Positions 6,522 through 14,327 are shown, numbered from the stretch's first letter. The stretch: 16,553 nt of DNA from an uncultured Clostridia bacterium (GCA_945916025.1 CAMEGD010000023.1:1-16553), one strand, 5' to 3'. Notes: generated from the sequence alone by a model not told the origin. Program-made: numbers and translations.

Positions 6522-8006
6522 TTATAGACCGTAATAAAGTCTATCATCAGGATATTCTGGCTCAGAGGTAATAATTACCCCAAGAGATCTAAATATCTCC
6601 TCATCAATATTAACTAGAATTGAGGTGGAATGGGCTTGAAGGTTTCTAAGGTTTACTAATTGTTTAAAGGCAGCTTCAGCAGATGGGTTTGTAACTGCTG
6701 AAATACTTAAGGCAATTAAGACTTCCTTAGTATCTAAGACTTCATCGTGGTGGCTTAGAATTTCGTGGTTAAGTTTGTGGATAGTTTGTAGGATTACTGG
6801 TGGAAGTAGGTGCATCTCATCTGGAATGTTAGCTAAAATCTTAACTGAATTTAAGATACAAGCTGCAGCTCCAGTCATGTTCCTAGTTTGTTTTCCAGTA
6901 ATTATCCTTCCATCTTCTAGCTCCAAGGCTACAACATGGCTTCCTTTTTCTTCAGATTTTTCTAAGGCAACCTTTACAGATCTTCTTTCATCTATGGAAA
7001 TTCCCAACTCATCCATTAGGTACTTGCCCCTTTGGGCAGCTTCCAAGGTACCAATTCCTTTTTTATAGTCACATTGAAGGCTATAATACCTTCTAATAAT
7101 TTCTTGTCTAGCGGCTTCTTTTACAACTTCGTCATCAATAATTGCAAATCCAGCCCTGTTTACTCCCATGTCAGTAGGGGAGCAATATGGAATATCAGAC
7201 CCATTAATTTTTGTTAATATTCTTCTTAATAATGGGAAGGCTTCGATATCCCTGTTGTAATTTACTGTGGTTTCCCCATATTTTTCTAAATGATATGGAT
7301 CTATCATATTTACATCTTCTAAATCAGCTGTTGCAGATTCATAGGCCACATTAACTGGGTGTTTTAAGGGAAGATTCCAAACAGGGAAGGTTTCAAACTT
7401 TGCATAACCTGCGTTGTTTCCCTTTTGAGTTTCATGATAAAGTTGACTTAAACAAGTGGCAAGCTTTCCAGAACTAGCTCCAGGGGCAGTTACAACTACT
7501 AGAGGTTTTGTAGTTTCTATAAAGTAGTTTTTGCCATAGCCTGCTTCAGATACTATAGTATCTACATCCATTGGATATCCTTCAGTATGACCATGGGTGT
7601 GGACAGTAAGTCCTCTTCTTTCAAGTTTGTTTTTAAATTGAGTTGCAGCTGGTTGGCCAGTATATCTTGTTATCAAAACGCTGTTGATTTGTAGGTCCCA
7701 ATGTCTTAAATCGTCTATTAGACGAAATACATCCCTATCGTATGTAATTCCGTAGTCTCCTCTGACCTTGTTTTGTTCTATATCTCCAGCATATACACAA
7801 ATTATGATTTCAGCTTGTTCTTTTAGTTTATATAAGAGTTTTACCTTTCCATCGGGGTCAAAACCTGGGAGAACTCTCATGGCATGATAATCTCCAACTA
7901 ATTTTCCGCCAAACTCCAAATAGAGCTTGTCGTATTGGTTTACTCTTTCCATTATATATCGACTTTGTTCTTCTAAGTACTTCTCACTATCAAAACCTAT
8001 TTTCAA
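6522..8006 (-). CDS. DUF1846 (UPF0371) family protein
   Basis: This 494-residue protein matches the conserved DUF1846/UPF0371 family in length and sequence style ('GFDSEKYLEEQSRYIMERV' at the N-terminus, 'YGITYDRDVFRLIDDLR', 'TGQPAATQFKNKLERRGL', 'MGVNRAGFAIIDD'). A phosphate-loop-like turn, APGASSGK, lies at residues 174-181. The family is common in anaerobic Firmicutes and streptococci and has no firm biochemical function that I know. The start is TTG at 8006: GGAGGAG lies 5 bases upstream and there is no ATG nearby. It is a single gene with its own promoter and shares a terminator with the sulfur operon. No signal peptide or membrane segment is seen. Confidence 0.88.
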   Translation of the reverse strand: MKIGFDSEKYLEEQSRYIMERVNQYDKLYLEFGGKLVGDYHAMRVLPGFDPDGKVKLLYKLKEQAEIIICVYAGDIEQNKVRGDYGITYDRDVFRLIDDLRHWDLQINSVLITRYTGQPAATQFKNKLERRGLTVHTHGHTEGYPMDVDTIVSEAGYGKNYFIETTKPLVVVTAPGASSGKLATCLSQLYHETQKGNNAGYAKFETFPVWNLPLKHPVNVAYESATADLEDVNMIDPYHLEKYGETTVNYNRDIEAFPLLRRILTKINGSDIPYCSPTDMGVNRAGFAIIDDEVVKEAARQEIIRRYYSLQCDYKKGIGTLEAAQRGKYLMDELGISIDERRSVKVALEKSEEKGSHVVALELEDGRIITGKQTRNMTGAAACILNSVKILANIPDEMHLLPPVILQTIHKLNHEILSHHDEVLDTKEVLIALSISAVTNPSAEAAFKQLVNLRNLQAHSTSILVNIDEEIFRSLGVIITSEPEYPDDRLYYGL

Positions 8007-8046
8007 GAAATCTCCTCCTCATATATTTTTTATCTCATATCTTATT

Positions 8047-8075
8047 ATTATAGAGGATAAGACTACATAAGTAAA
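8047..8075 (-). promoter_or_regulatory. Sigma-A-type promoter for the DUF1846 gene
   Basis: On the minus strand, TTTACT (8075-8070) and TATAAT (8052-8047) are separated by exactly 17 bases. The gene starts at 8006 behind GGAGGAG. Confidence 0.55.
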
Positions 8076-8142
8076 TTAGGTTCAGGGGAATTTGTAAAAA
8101 GTATTTAGTTTCTTGTAAAAAAGGGACTTTTGTGGAAAAAAT

Positions 8143-8170
8143 TTGACCCTAGATTTGAAAGTTGTATAAT
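8143..8170 (+). promoter_or_regulatory. Sigma-A promoter for the PII-like/antiporter operon
   Basis: TTGACC at 8143-8148 and TATAAT at 8165-8170 are separated by 16 bases, a near-consensus promoter. Transcription should begin around 8177, which rules out an upstream start at 8130 for the following gene and supports ATG at 8193. Confidence 0.75.
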
Positions 8171-8192
8171 TAATAACCTAGGAGGGATGATA

Positions 8193-8528
8193 ATGGAAGC
8201 TTTATTTATTGTTTTAAATCACGAGGGCCACTATAAGGAGTTACTTAAAACTTTTGAAGAAAATAAGATTTATGGTGGAACAATTTTAGAAAGCCAAGGT
8301 TTAGCTCGTTATATGGCAGAAAACTTTTCTACTTTTAAGTTTGATTACTTAAGTAGCATTATGAATGACGGTAGACCTTATAACAAGACAATTTTTATGG
8401 TATTAGACGAAGAAAAATTAGAAATCGCAAAAAATTGTGTAAGAGAAGTTGTGGGAAACCTTGAGGAAGAAAATGTAGGGATTATGTTCAGTATAAAAGT
8501 AAGCAGTTTTGAAGGTTTAACAAAGTAG
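8193..8528 (+). CDS. PII-like small protein next to a cation:proton antiporter
   Basis: A 111-residue soluble protein. The pattern 'MEALFIVLNHEGHYKELLKTFEENKIYGGTIL' followed by 'KTIFMVLDEEKLEIAKNCVREVVGNLE' and 'GIMFSIKVSSFEGL' suggests the ferredoxin-like beta-alpha-beta repeat of PII-like proteins, including a final beta strand that usually trimerises. The T-loop region ('SQGLARYMAENFSTFKFDYLSSIMNDG') does not carry the classic GlnB uridylylation motif. I chose ATG 8193: GGAGGG lies 6 bases upstream and the promoter's start point is at about 8177. It is 15 bases upstream of the antiporter gene and on the same transcript, so a regulatory subunit or nucleotide-sensing partner is the natural inference. 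The fold call is from pattern recognition only. Confidence 0.65.
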   Translation: MEALFIVLNHEGHYKELLKTFEENKIYGGTILESQGLARYMAENFSTFKFDYLSSIMNDGRPYNKTIFMVLDEEKLEIAKNCVREVVGNLEEENVGIMFSIKVSSFEGLTK

Positions 8529-8543
8529 GGAAGTGTATTATTA

Positions 8544-9737
8544 ATGGGAGAAATGTTTAGTATTGCAGTACTTTTACTAACAGGGATTTTGTTTGCAAAA
8601 ATTATTGGCAAATTAAAATTTCCTGATGTTACTGCATATTTAATTGGTGGTATTATTATAGGACCATCTGTTTTAGGTATTTTGACAAATGAAAGTGTTA
8701 AGTCTATGGAAATCATTAGCGAAGTTGCTTTGGCATTTATTGCTTTTTCTATAGGTAGTGAAATGAATCTGAAAAATATCAAGAGGATAGGAAATAAGAT
8801 TTTGCTGGTTACCTTGTTTGAAGCTTTAGGTGCTTTTATTGTGGTAACTTTTGGCCTAAGATTTTTATTAAATCAGACTTGGGAATTTTCTTTGATTTTA
8901 GGAAGTATTTCTTGTGCAACTGCTCCAGCTGCTACCTTAATGGTAATAAAGCAGTACAAGGCAAAGGGTGAAATTGTAGATATTCTTATTCCAGTAGTTG
9001 CTTTAGATGATGCTGTGGGAATTATTATTTTTGGTATTTCTTCATCTGTTGCAGTAGCCTTAAGTGCTGGAACAAGTTTTAGTTTTTCAACTATGCTTGT
9101 AAAACCAATAATGGAAATACTATTAGCTTTACTAATTGGGATAGTATTTGGCTTCTTATTTGTAGTTTTTTCTAAAAAAATGAAAAATGACGACGAATTG
9201 TTTTCCTTTAATCTAGCAATTATATTTGGAGCTTCCTTTGCAGCTATGTATTTTAATGCTTCGAGTCTACTTGCCCTTATGATGTGCGGATTATTTATAT
9301 CAAATGTTGGTAAGGTTTCTAGAAGGTACTTAGGCCTTATAAACAATATTACACCTCCAATATTTATCTGTTTTTTTGTTTTGTCTGGAGCAGATTTAAA
9401 CCTTGCTAGTCTTACATCTGTAGGACTTGTTGGAGCCTTTTATGTTATAGGTAGGGTAATTGGTAAAGTTGGAGGAACCTATATTTCTACTAATATGGGA
9501 GGATTTGGAGAAGAAGTTAAGAAGTATCTTGGCCTAACTTTAGTTCCTCAAGCAGGGGTAGCTATAGGTTTAAGCTTAATAGCATCTAGAATGTTACCGG
9601 CAGAGGCTGGTTCACAAGTTAGAACAGTAGTATTAGGTGCAACGATAGTTTACGAATTAGTGGGGCCATTAATTGCTAAATACGCCTTAACTAAGGCTAA
9701 TGCAATTGAGACCAAGACACCTGTAAAAGAAGTTTAA
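8544..9737 (+). CDS. CPA2-type cation:proton antiporter (Na+/H+ exchanger, KefB-like membrane domain)
   Basis: This 397-residue protein is almost entirely transmembrane, with 11-13 hydrophobic segments. 'KFPDVTAYLIGGIIIGPSVLG' near the N-terminus, 'SCATAPAATLMVI' and the double aspartate D155-D156 in 'ALDDAVGI' are typical of the CPA2/Na_H_Exchanger fold, where paired aspartates bind the ion. There is no C-terminal RCK/TrkA-N domain, unlike KefB/KefC, so cytoplasmic gating would have to come from another protein; the PII-like product just upstream is a good candidate. The start at 8544 has a GGGAAG box. Whether Na+, K+ or another ion is exchanged cannot be told. It ends at a shared terminator facing the NhaC gene. 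Confidence 0.88.
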   Translation: MGEMFSIAVLLLTGILFAKIIGKLKFPDVTAYLIGGIIIGPSVLGILTNESVKSMEIISEVALAFIAFSIGSEMNLKNIKRIGNKILLVTLFEALGAFIVVTFGLRFLLNQTWEFSLILGSISCATAPAATLMVIKQYKAKGEIVDILIPVVALDDAVGIIIFGISSSVAVALSAGTSFSFSTMLVKPIMEILLALLIGIVFGFLFVVFSKKMKNDDELFSFNLAIIFGASFAAMYFNASSLLALMMCGLFISNVGKVSRRYLGLINNITPPIFICFFVLSGADLNLASLTSVGLVGAFYVIGRVIGKVGGTYISTNMGGFGEEVKKYLGLTLVPQAGVAIGLSLIASRMLPAEAGSQVRTVVLGATIVYELVGPLIAKYALTKANAIETKTPVKEV

Positions 9738-9752
9738 GGGACATAAAAAATG

Positions 9753-9787
9753 CCTCACTTTGGGATTAAAATATCCTAAAAGTGAGG
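9753..9787. terminator. Bidirectional intrinsic terminator
   Basis: CCTCACTTT (9753-9761) pairs with AAAGTGAGG (9779-9787), with an inner GGAT/ATCC pairing. TTTTTTG follows on the plus strand and CATTTTTTATG on the minus strand. Confidence 0.85.
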
Positions 9788-9804
9788 TTTTTTGTTTTTA
9801 ATTC

Positions 9805-11241
9805 TTATTTATTTTCTACTCCCTTAATTACACCCTTTTCATCTAAAATCTTTCTTTCCCCTTTTGTCATTTTGGAAACCATTGGTCCAAGATAGGCAAA
9901 TAAAATAGTTACAAGGGGCATTGCAATATTAAATACAGCAAAAGGTCCATACTCTAAGGCTGATAGGCCAAGGTTGTTTTTTATAAAGGCTCCACATGTA
10001 TTCCAAGGGATCAATGGAGAAGTTACAGTACCTCCAGCTTCTAAAGCAGCTGATAAAGTGGCTGGATGAATATTTTTTTCTTTATATGTTTCTGCAAACA
10101 TCCTACCTGGAACTACTATGGATATATATTGTTCTGGCATAGTTGCATTACTAAATATACAAGATACAATTGTAGCTGTAACCAGTCCTGCTGCAGTTTT
10201 TACAAATTTCAATATTACTTCTAGCAAAACTGATAGGTAGCCTACATTTTCAGCAATTCCTCCAAACACCATAGCTATAATAGTAAGGGAAATTGAATAC
10301 ATCATATTTTCTAGACCACCATTAGTTAAAAGGTCATCTATAGCAAGGACTCCAGTTGTGGATTCATAACCAGAAAAGGCAGCATCTAATAAATCACCAA
10401 CATTATTTCCTTGAACAAAAACTCCTAACAAGGCTGCAGTAAAAATCCCCAATACTATGCCAGGGATTGCTGGAACCTTTAAGGCTATGGATATTATTAC
10501 TACTAATGGAGGTAAAAACAGTATTGGATTTATATTAAATAAATTATTTAATCCCTCTTGGATTACCTCTAAATCTGATAAGTTTGCACCACTTCCCCCA
10601 TAGGAAAGTCCCGATATTACAAAAAATATTAGGGTAATACCATAGGCAACTAAAGTTGGCAAAAACATATACTTTATATGGGTAAAGACATCAGTTCCTG
10701 CCATGGCAGGGGCTAGGTTTGTAGTGTCAGATAATGGGGACATTTTGTCTCCAAAATATGCTCCGGAGATTATTGCTCCAGCTGCAAGGGGACCTGGTAT
10801 ATTAAGTCCTCCTGCTATACCCATAAGGGCAATACCCATTGTTCCCATAGTTCCCCAAGATGTACCAGTTGCTATTGAGGTAATACTAGTAAGTAAGACA
10901 GCTGCTGGCAAAAATATATTTGGTGAAAGGATTCTAAGTCCGTATGAAATCATAGTTGGAACTACGCCAGATACAATCCATACACCAATTAAAATACCAA
11001 TAATAGCTAGTATAATAATAGATTGGAGGGCTTGGGTAATTCCTCCTACCATATAATCTTCTATGTTATCCCATTTATGGCCAATTTTTAGAGCCATTAG
11101 GGCTGAAACTACTACTCCTATAAACATTGGAATATGGGGGTCAGAACCGAAGACAACTATTGAAATCCCCATTACTAAAATTAGGATTATAAAAACTATT
11201 AGGGCTTCAGAAAGTTTTGCTTTTCTATTTTCTCTTTCCAT
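9805..11241 (-). CDS. nhaC: NhaC-family Na+/H+ antiporter
   Basis: A 478-residue integral membrane protein with about 11-12 hydrophobic segments. 'SIATGTSWGTMGTMG' and 'GAYFGDKMSPLSDTTNLAP' are the hallmark motifs of the NhaC family. The C-terminal 'GTVTSPLIPWNTCGAF' is also typical. NhaC exchanges Na+ for protons; some family members instead exchange organic acids such as malate/lactate, and the sequence alone does not settle this. The ATG at 11241 has AGGAGGTC 5 bases upstream. It is monocistronic and convergent with the CPA2 antiporter, so two unrelated antiporters sit end to end. Confidence 0.9.
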   Translation of the reverse strand: MERENRKAKLSEALIVFIILILVMGISIVVFGSDPHIPMFIGVVVSALMALKIGHKWDNIEDYMVGGITQALQSIIILAIIGILIGVWIVSGVVPTMISYGLRILSPNIFLPAAVLLTSITSIATGTSWGTMGTMGIALMGIAGGLNIPGPLAAGAIISGAYFGDKMSPLSDTTNLAPAMAGTDVFTHIKYMFLPTLVAYGITLIFFVISGLSYGGSGANLSDLEVIQEGLNNLFNINPILFLPPLVVIISIALKVPAIPGIVLGIFTAALLGVFVQGNNVGDLLDAAFSGYESTTGVLAIDDLLTNGGLENMMYSISLTIIAMVFGGIAENVGYLSVLLEVILKFVKTAAGLVTATIVSCIFSNATMPEQYISIVVPGRMFAETYKEKNIHPATLSAALEAGGTVTSPLIPWNTCGAFIKNNLGLSALEYGPFAVFNIAMPLVTILFAYLGPMVSKMTKGERKILDEKGVIKGVENK

Positions 11242-11268
11242 TTAACGACCTCCTTAAATATTTATAGT

Positions 11269-11277
11269 ATTATAACA
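11269..11277 (-). promoter_or_regulatory. Extended -10 promoter for nhaC
   Basis: On the minus strand, TGTTATAAT (11277-11269) is a perfect -10 with TGn extension, 28 bases before the start codon. No clear -35 was found. Confidence 0.5.
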
Positions 11278-11366
11278 TAAAGAAAAAAATTTTGCTAAAA
11301 TTAAAAAACAACTAGATAATTTTAAGTTGAATGAAAACCTTTACTTTTATAAAAATATTCTAATTA

Positions 11367-11375
11367 TGGTATAAT
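11367..11375 (+). promoter_or_regulatory. Extended -10 promoter for the two-gene operon 11406-13325
   Basis: TGGTATAAT at 11367-11375 is a perfect extended -10 element, identical to the one upstream of the acetyltransferase. The start codon follows at 11406 behind AAGGAG. Confidence 0.5.
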
Positions 11376-11405
11376 AATTTTAAAGTGATAGTCAAGGAGA
11401 AATAA

Positions 11406-11813
11406 ATGAGCATAAAAATAAAGAGAAATAGTGGCATAATAGCTTCAGACAGGTCCTTGTCCGTTTTAGCTAATGGAAAAGAAAAGGCTAAGATTGCCAA
11501 TTTAGAAACCCTTCAGCTAAACCTAAAAAAATATCCTGCTGAGGTTCAAGTTAGGTCATTTGATATGCAGTCCAACATAATTAAGGTCCATACTGGAGAA
11601 GAGTTAGAAATTAAAAAGAGCTTTCAAATGCCTATACTTTTTTGTGTTTGCATCTTAATAATTTTAGTTGGGAATATTTTAATAGATAATATGATTATTC
11701 CACCGGCAATAGCCTTTATTATCTATATGCTAGCCTACAAAAAGGTAAATACTTTTAAGATAGTAGTTACAAAGACAAATGAAGTAATTAAAGAGAAAGA
11801 AATTAGGAGTTAA
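11406..11813 (+). CDS. Small membrane protein of unknown function with an N-terminal beta-rich domain
   Basis: A 135-residue protein. Residues 1-75 look like a soluble beta-sandwich ('IKIKRNSGIIASDRSLSVL' with 'NGKEKAKIANLETLQLNL'), followed by two closely spaced hydrophobic helices (about residues 78-94 and 97-110) and a basic C-terminus ending EIKEKEIRS-like. Firmicutes carry many proteins with this layout, but I know no function for them. ATG at 11406 is behind AAGGAG. Its stop is 6 bases before the GTG of the FAD-dependent dehydrogenase, so the two genes form an operon. Confidence 0.7.
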   Translation: MSIKIKRNSGIIASDRSLSVLANGKEKAKIANLETLQLNLKKYPAEVQVRSFDMQSNIIKVHTGEELEIKKSFQMPILFCVCILIILVGNILIDNMIIPPAIAFIIYMLAYKKVNTFKIVVTKTNEVIKEKEIRS

Positions 11814-11819
11814 TATTTA

Positions 11820-13325
11820 GTGTATAGATATAGGGTAAGTGAAGTAAGGTTGGGAATTAGGGAAGATAAAAACAACCTTATAAATAAACTTGCAAAAAAA
11901 ATAAGGACAAACAAAAAGAATATTAAGGACTTAAAGATTATTAGAGAATCAGTAGATGCAAGAAAAAAGCCAGATATAAAATTAGTTTATACTCTAGACT
12001 TTTCTAGTGATTTAAAATTAGACCTACCTATAGCTCCTAATATGGACTATATTTTTCCAAATAAAAATTTAGGACCAGATAAAAAAGTCGTTGTAGTTGG
12101 TTTTGGGCCAGCTGGAATGTTTGCAGGACTACTTCTTGCCCAAATGGGTTACAAGCCTCTAGTTATTGAAAGGGGCCAGGATGTAGACACCAGGACAAAA
12201 GACGTAGAAGATTTTTGGAAGGGTGGAGACTTAAAAGAAGATTCAAATGTGCAGTTTGGTGAAGGGGGAGCAGGAGCATTTTCAGATGGGAAGCTGACAA
12301 CTGGAATCTCAGACCCTAGGATAAATAAGGTATTACAAGAGCTCTACAAATTTGGAGGACCTGAAGAAATTCTTTACAAGCACAAACCTCACATTGGAAC
12401 AGACCTTCTAAAGGGAATAGTAAAAAATATTAGAAAAGAAATTATTTCCCTAGGTGGCCAGGTTTTATTTTCTACAAAACTAATTGATTTTGTTTTAGAC
12501 GATGATTTAATCAAGGAGATTATAGTAGAAAGAAACGGAAATAGAGAAAGTCTTTCTTGTCATAAAGTGGTCATTGCAATTGGTCATTCAGCTAGGGATA
12601 CCTTTAAGGTACTTTTTGATAGAAATGTAGAAATAGTTCAAAAACATTTTTCCATGGGACTAAGGATTGAACATCCCCAAGAACTTATAAATATTTCCCA
12701 GTATGGAAATGAAGACCATATAGATATCTTAGGGGCAGCTGATTATAAGTTAAATTATAGAACTAAGGAAAACAGAGGGGTTTATACCTTTTGTATGTGT
12801 CCAGGGGGAGAGGTTATTTTGTCCTCTTCATCTAAGGGACAGGTCCTATCTAACGGCATGAGTTACCATAAAAGAGAGTCTAAGTATGCCAACAGTGGGA
12901 TATTAGTTGATGTTAGAAAAGAAGACTTTGAATCAGACCATCCATTAGCTGGAGTTTGGTTCCAAGAAAAATATGAGAAGAAAGCTTTTGAACTATCAAA
13001 GGGCTACAAACTTTTAGAAACTACCACTGGAGAGTTTAAAAACTCTGATTTAAGTATGGCCTTGCCAGGTTTTGTTGTAGATTCCATAATAGAGGCCCTA
13101 CCTAATATGGGTAGAAAACTTAAGGGCTTCGACTCTTTAGATACCAGGCTAAAGGGACCAGAAACCAGGTCATCATCTCCAATAAGAATTCTTAGGGACG
13201 AAGGATATAAATCAAATATAAAAAACCTGTATCCATGTGGAGAAGGGGCTGGGTATGCTGGGGGAATTATGTCTGCAGCAGTAGACGGCCTTAAAACAGC
13301 GGAAAAAATAATCGAAGATAAGTAA
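11820..13325 (+). CDS. FAD-dependent dehydrogenase of the COG2509 type
   Basis: A 501-residue flavoprotein. The N-terminal ~85 residues ('YRVSEVRLGIREDKNNLI') are the small accessory domain usual in this family. The FAD-binding GFGPAG is at 94-99, followed by 'FAGLLLAQMGYKPLVIERG' and the family-specific 'VQFGEGGAGAFSDGKLTT'. The last ~40 residues ('PCGEGAGYAGGIMSAAVDGL') close the FAD site. Uncharacterised COG2509 proteins are widespread in anaerobes and the substrate is unknown. The start is GTG at 11820: AGGAG is 10 bases upstream and no ATG fits. It is co-transcribed with the small membrane protein upstream. Codons around 13061-13091 are duplicated in inverted orientation in the neighbouring pseudogene. 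Confidence 0.88.
   Translation: MYRYRVSEVRLGIREDKNNLINKLAKKIRTNKKNIKDLKIIRESVDARKKPDIKLVYTLDFSSDLKLDLPIAPNMDYIFPNKNLGPDKKVVVVGFGPAGMFAGLLLAQMGYKPLVIERGQDVDTRTKDVEDFWKGGDLKEDSNVQFGEGGAGAFSDGKLTTGISDPRINKVLQELYKFGGPEEILYKHKPHIGTDLLKGIVKNIRKEIISLGGQVLFSTKLIDFVLDDDLIKEIIVERNGNRESLSCHKVVIAIGHSARDTFKVLFDRNVEIVQKHFSMGLRIEHPQELINISQYGNEDHIDILGAADYKLNYRTKENRGVYTFCMCPGGEVILSSSSKGQVLSNGMSYHKRESKYANSGILVDVRKEDFESDHPLAGVWFQEKYEKKAFELSKGYKLLETTTGEFKNSDLSMALPGFVVDSIIEALPNMGRKLKGFDSLDTRLKGPETRSSSPIRILRDEGYKSNIKNLYPCGEGAGYAGGIMSAAVDGLKTAEKIIEDK
13061..13091 (+). repeat. Inverted repeat copy A (source, inside the FAD dehydrogenase gene)
   Basis: This 31-base stretch, encoding about LPGFVVDSII of the dehydrogenase, recurs with no mismatch as the reverse complement at 13561-13591. 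Beyond the 31 bases the two copies still share AGGC and ATATGGGT at identical offsets, giving about 44 of 52 matching positions without gaps. Family conservation of the local protein motif suggests this copy is the original. Confidence 0.9.
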
Positions 13326-13327
13326 AA

Positions 13328-13369
13328 AATTCCGACTAAGCTATAGTAATTAATAGTTTAGTCGGAATT
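13328..13369. terminator. Bidirectional intrinsic terminator
   Basis: AATTCCGACTAA (13328-13339) pairs perfectly with TTAGTCGGAATT (13358-13369), with CTAT/ATAG extending into the loop. The plus-strand tail is ATTATTATTG (weak), while on the minus strand a TTTTTT run follows, so it is the better terminator for the minus-strand pseudogene. Confidence 0.75.
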
Positions 13370-13440
13370 ATTATTGTATAAACAAGAAGATTTTTAGCTA
13401 TCCACCTGATGAGAATCAAGTGAAGAGGTAGAGCGTTATT

Positions 13441-14251
13441 TTATCTAAAATCAATATCTATATCAACCATGGAATTTTCAATGTCAATTTGATGAATGGC
13501 ATTTCCTTGGTTTTCCTTTCCTCCATCAATATTAACATCACCCATATCGGTATTAGCCTTTATTATGGAATCTACAACAAAACCTGGCAAGATCCCATAT
13601 TATTTTTTATCTTATTTGAACCTTCCATGGAGTCCATTGCTAAGTAACGGTTCAACTATTGAAGGTTGATTTTTCTACGAACAGATTTCCAATACTGGAC
13701 CTAAAATCTATCATTTCTCCAGAAATATTACTTATTTTAGTAGAGCCTACCCCATCTTTTACTACTAATTTAGAAATACTTATATCTTTAGGAAGTATTA
13801 TTCTAGTCTTAATATGTTTATCTTCAATTATATCAATTCCATCTTGAACTATAGGTTGTGAAGTCTCAATTTTTAAATTTAGAGATTCATTAAAAATATC
13901 AAAGGAGGTTTATGGGATTTTTTTGAGTAGATTTCAAAGGTTTCTATACCTGGTTTTTCACCTGATTCTTGGACCTTTATTTCTATATCTCCAAAGTCAA
14001 TATCTAGATTTATGTTCTTGAAGCTTTCTGATATTTCATAGGTCTTTTTTTTCAATTCTTTCAATACTTGCCCCATCTGGTTTTAAAATTACTTTTCCCT
14101 TATAATATTGAATTCTTAAAATAGGAGGATCAGTATTTTCAAGGTCAAGTTTAGTTGTACCTGTGGCAAAAATAATTCCTATTATTGATAGTCCGATTAC
14201 ACGGGCAATGCTTGCACCAATTATTATCCAAGAATTTATTATATATAACAC
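13441..14251 (-). pseudogene. Decayed DUF4097-type (beta-helix adhesin-like) membrane-anchored protein
   Basis: Reading the minus strand across frames gives one protein. A hydrophobic anchor ('WIIIGASIARVIGLSIIGIIFATG', residues within 14230-14160) leads to 'KLDLENTDPPILRIQYYKGKVILKPDG'. The A8 run at 14045-14052 then shifts the frame into 'YEISESFKNINLDIDFGDIEIKVQ'. A second shift near 13905-13920 leads to 'FDIFNESLNLKIETSQPIVQ' and 'KDISISKLVVKDGVGSTK', which ends at TGA 13652-13654. Further out-of-frame pieces ('MDSMEGSNKIKNNMG') and a last piece ('TDMGDVNIDG...DIDIDFR') reach a TAA at 13441-13443. Repeated short beta strands with 'GD.NI' turns are typical of DUF4097 proteins that often accompany PspC/LiaF-like membrane stress systems. 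At least three frameshifts plus a stop make it non-functional. Confidence 0.75.
13561..13591 (-). repeat. Inverted repeat copy B (inside the DUF4097 pseudogene)
   Basis: Exact reverse complement of 13061-13091, 470 bases away. It lies at one of the pseudogene's frame changes, and read on the minus strand it encodes the same residues (LPGFVVDSII) as in the dehydrogenase gene. This suggests a templated local copying event, not an ordinary dispersed repeat. Confidence 0.9.
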
Positions 14252-14270
14252 TTTATATATTAAATATAAA

Positions 14271-14310
14271 TTTAACTTTATAAAAATTATACTTGGGTAT
14301 AAAAGTTAAA
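14271..14310. promoter_or_regulatory. Inverted repeat in the leader of the aldehyde dehydrogenase gene (possible operator)
   Basis: TTTAACTTTATA (14271-14282) is the reverse complement of TATAAAGTTAAA, and TATAAAAGTTAAA at 14298-14310 differs from it only by one extra A. The arms flank about 15 bases just upstream of the AAGGGGG ribosome binding site. It could be an operator overlapping the promoter, but AT-rich DNA makes chance similarity possible. Confidence 0.3.
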
Positions 14311-14327
14311 AGAAGGGGGTAGCAAAA

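Noticed and set aside
8130..8192. Upstream extension of the PII-like gene to 8130
   Set aside because: It would overlap the -35 and -10 boxes at 8143-8170, and the ribosome binding site fits ATG 8193.
8873..9346. 157-codon minus-strand frame over the CPA2 antiporter
   Set aside because: Antisense to a clear membrane protein with ion-binding aspartates; no start signal or domain.
10703..11245. Plus-strand open frames over the nhaC gene
   Set aside because: They are antisense shadows of the well-supported membrane protein, with repetitive Ile/Pro/Ala content and no ribosome binding sites.
13403..13422. Hairpin CACCTGAT-GAGA-ATCAAGTG and a tRNA-D-arm-like AGAGGTAGAGCG next to it
   Set aside because: No acceptor stem, anticodon or T-arm can be formed, and there is no T-run after the hairpin; neither a tRNA nor a terminator is supported.
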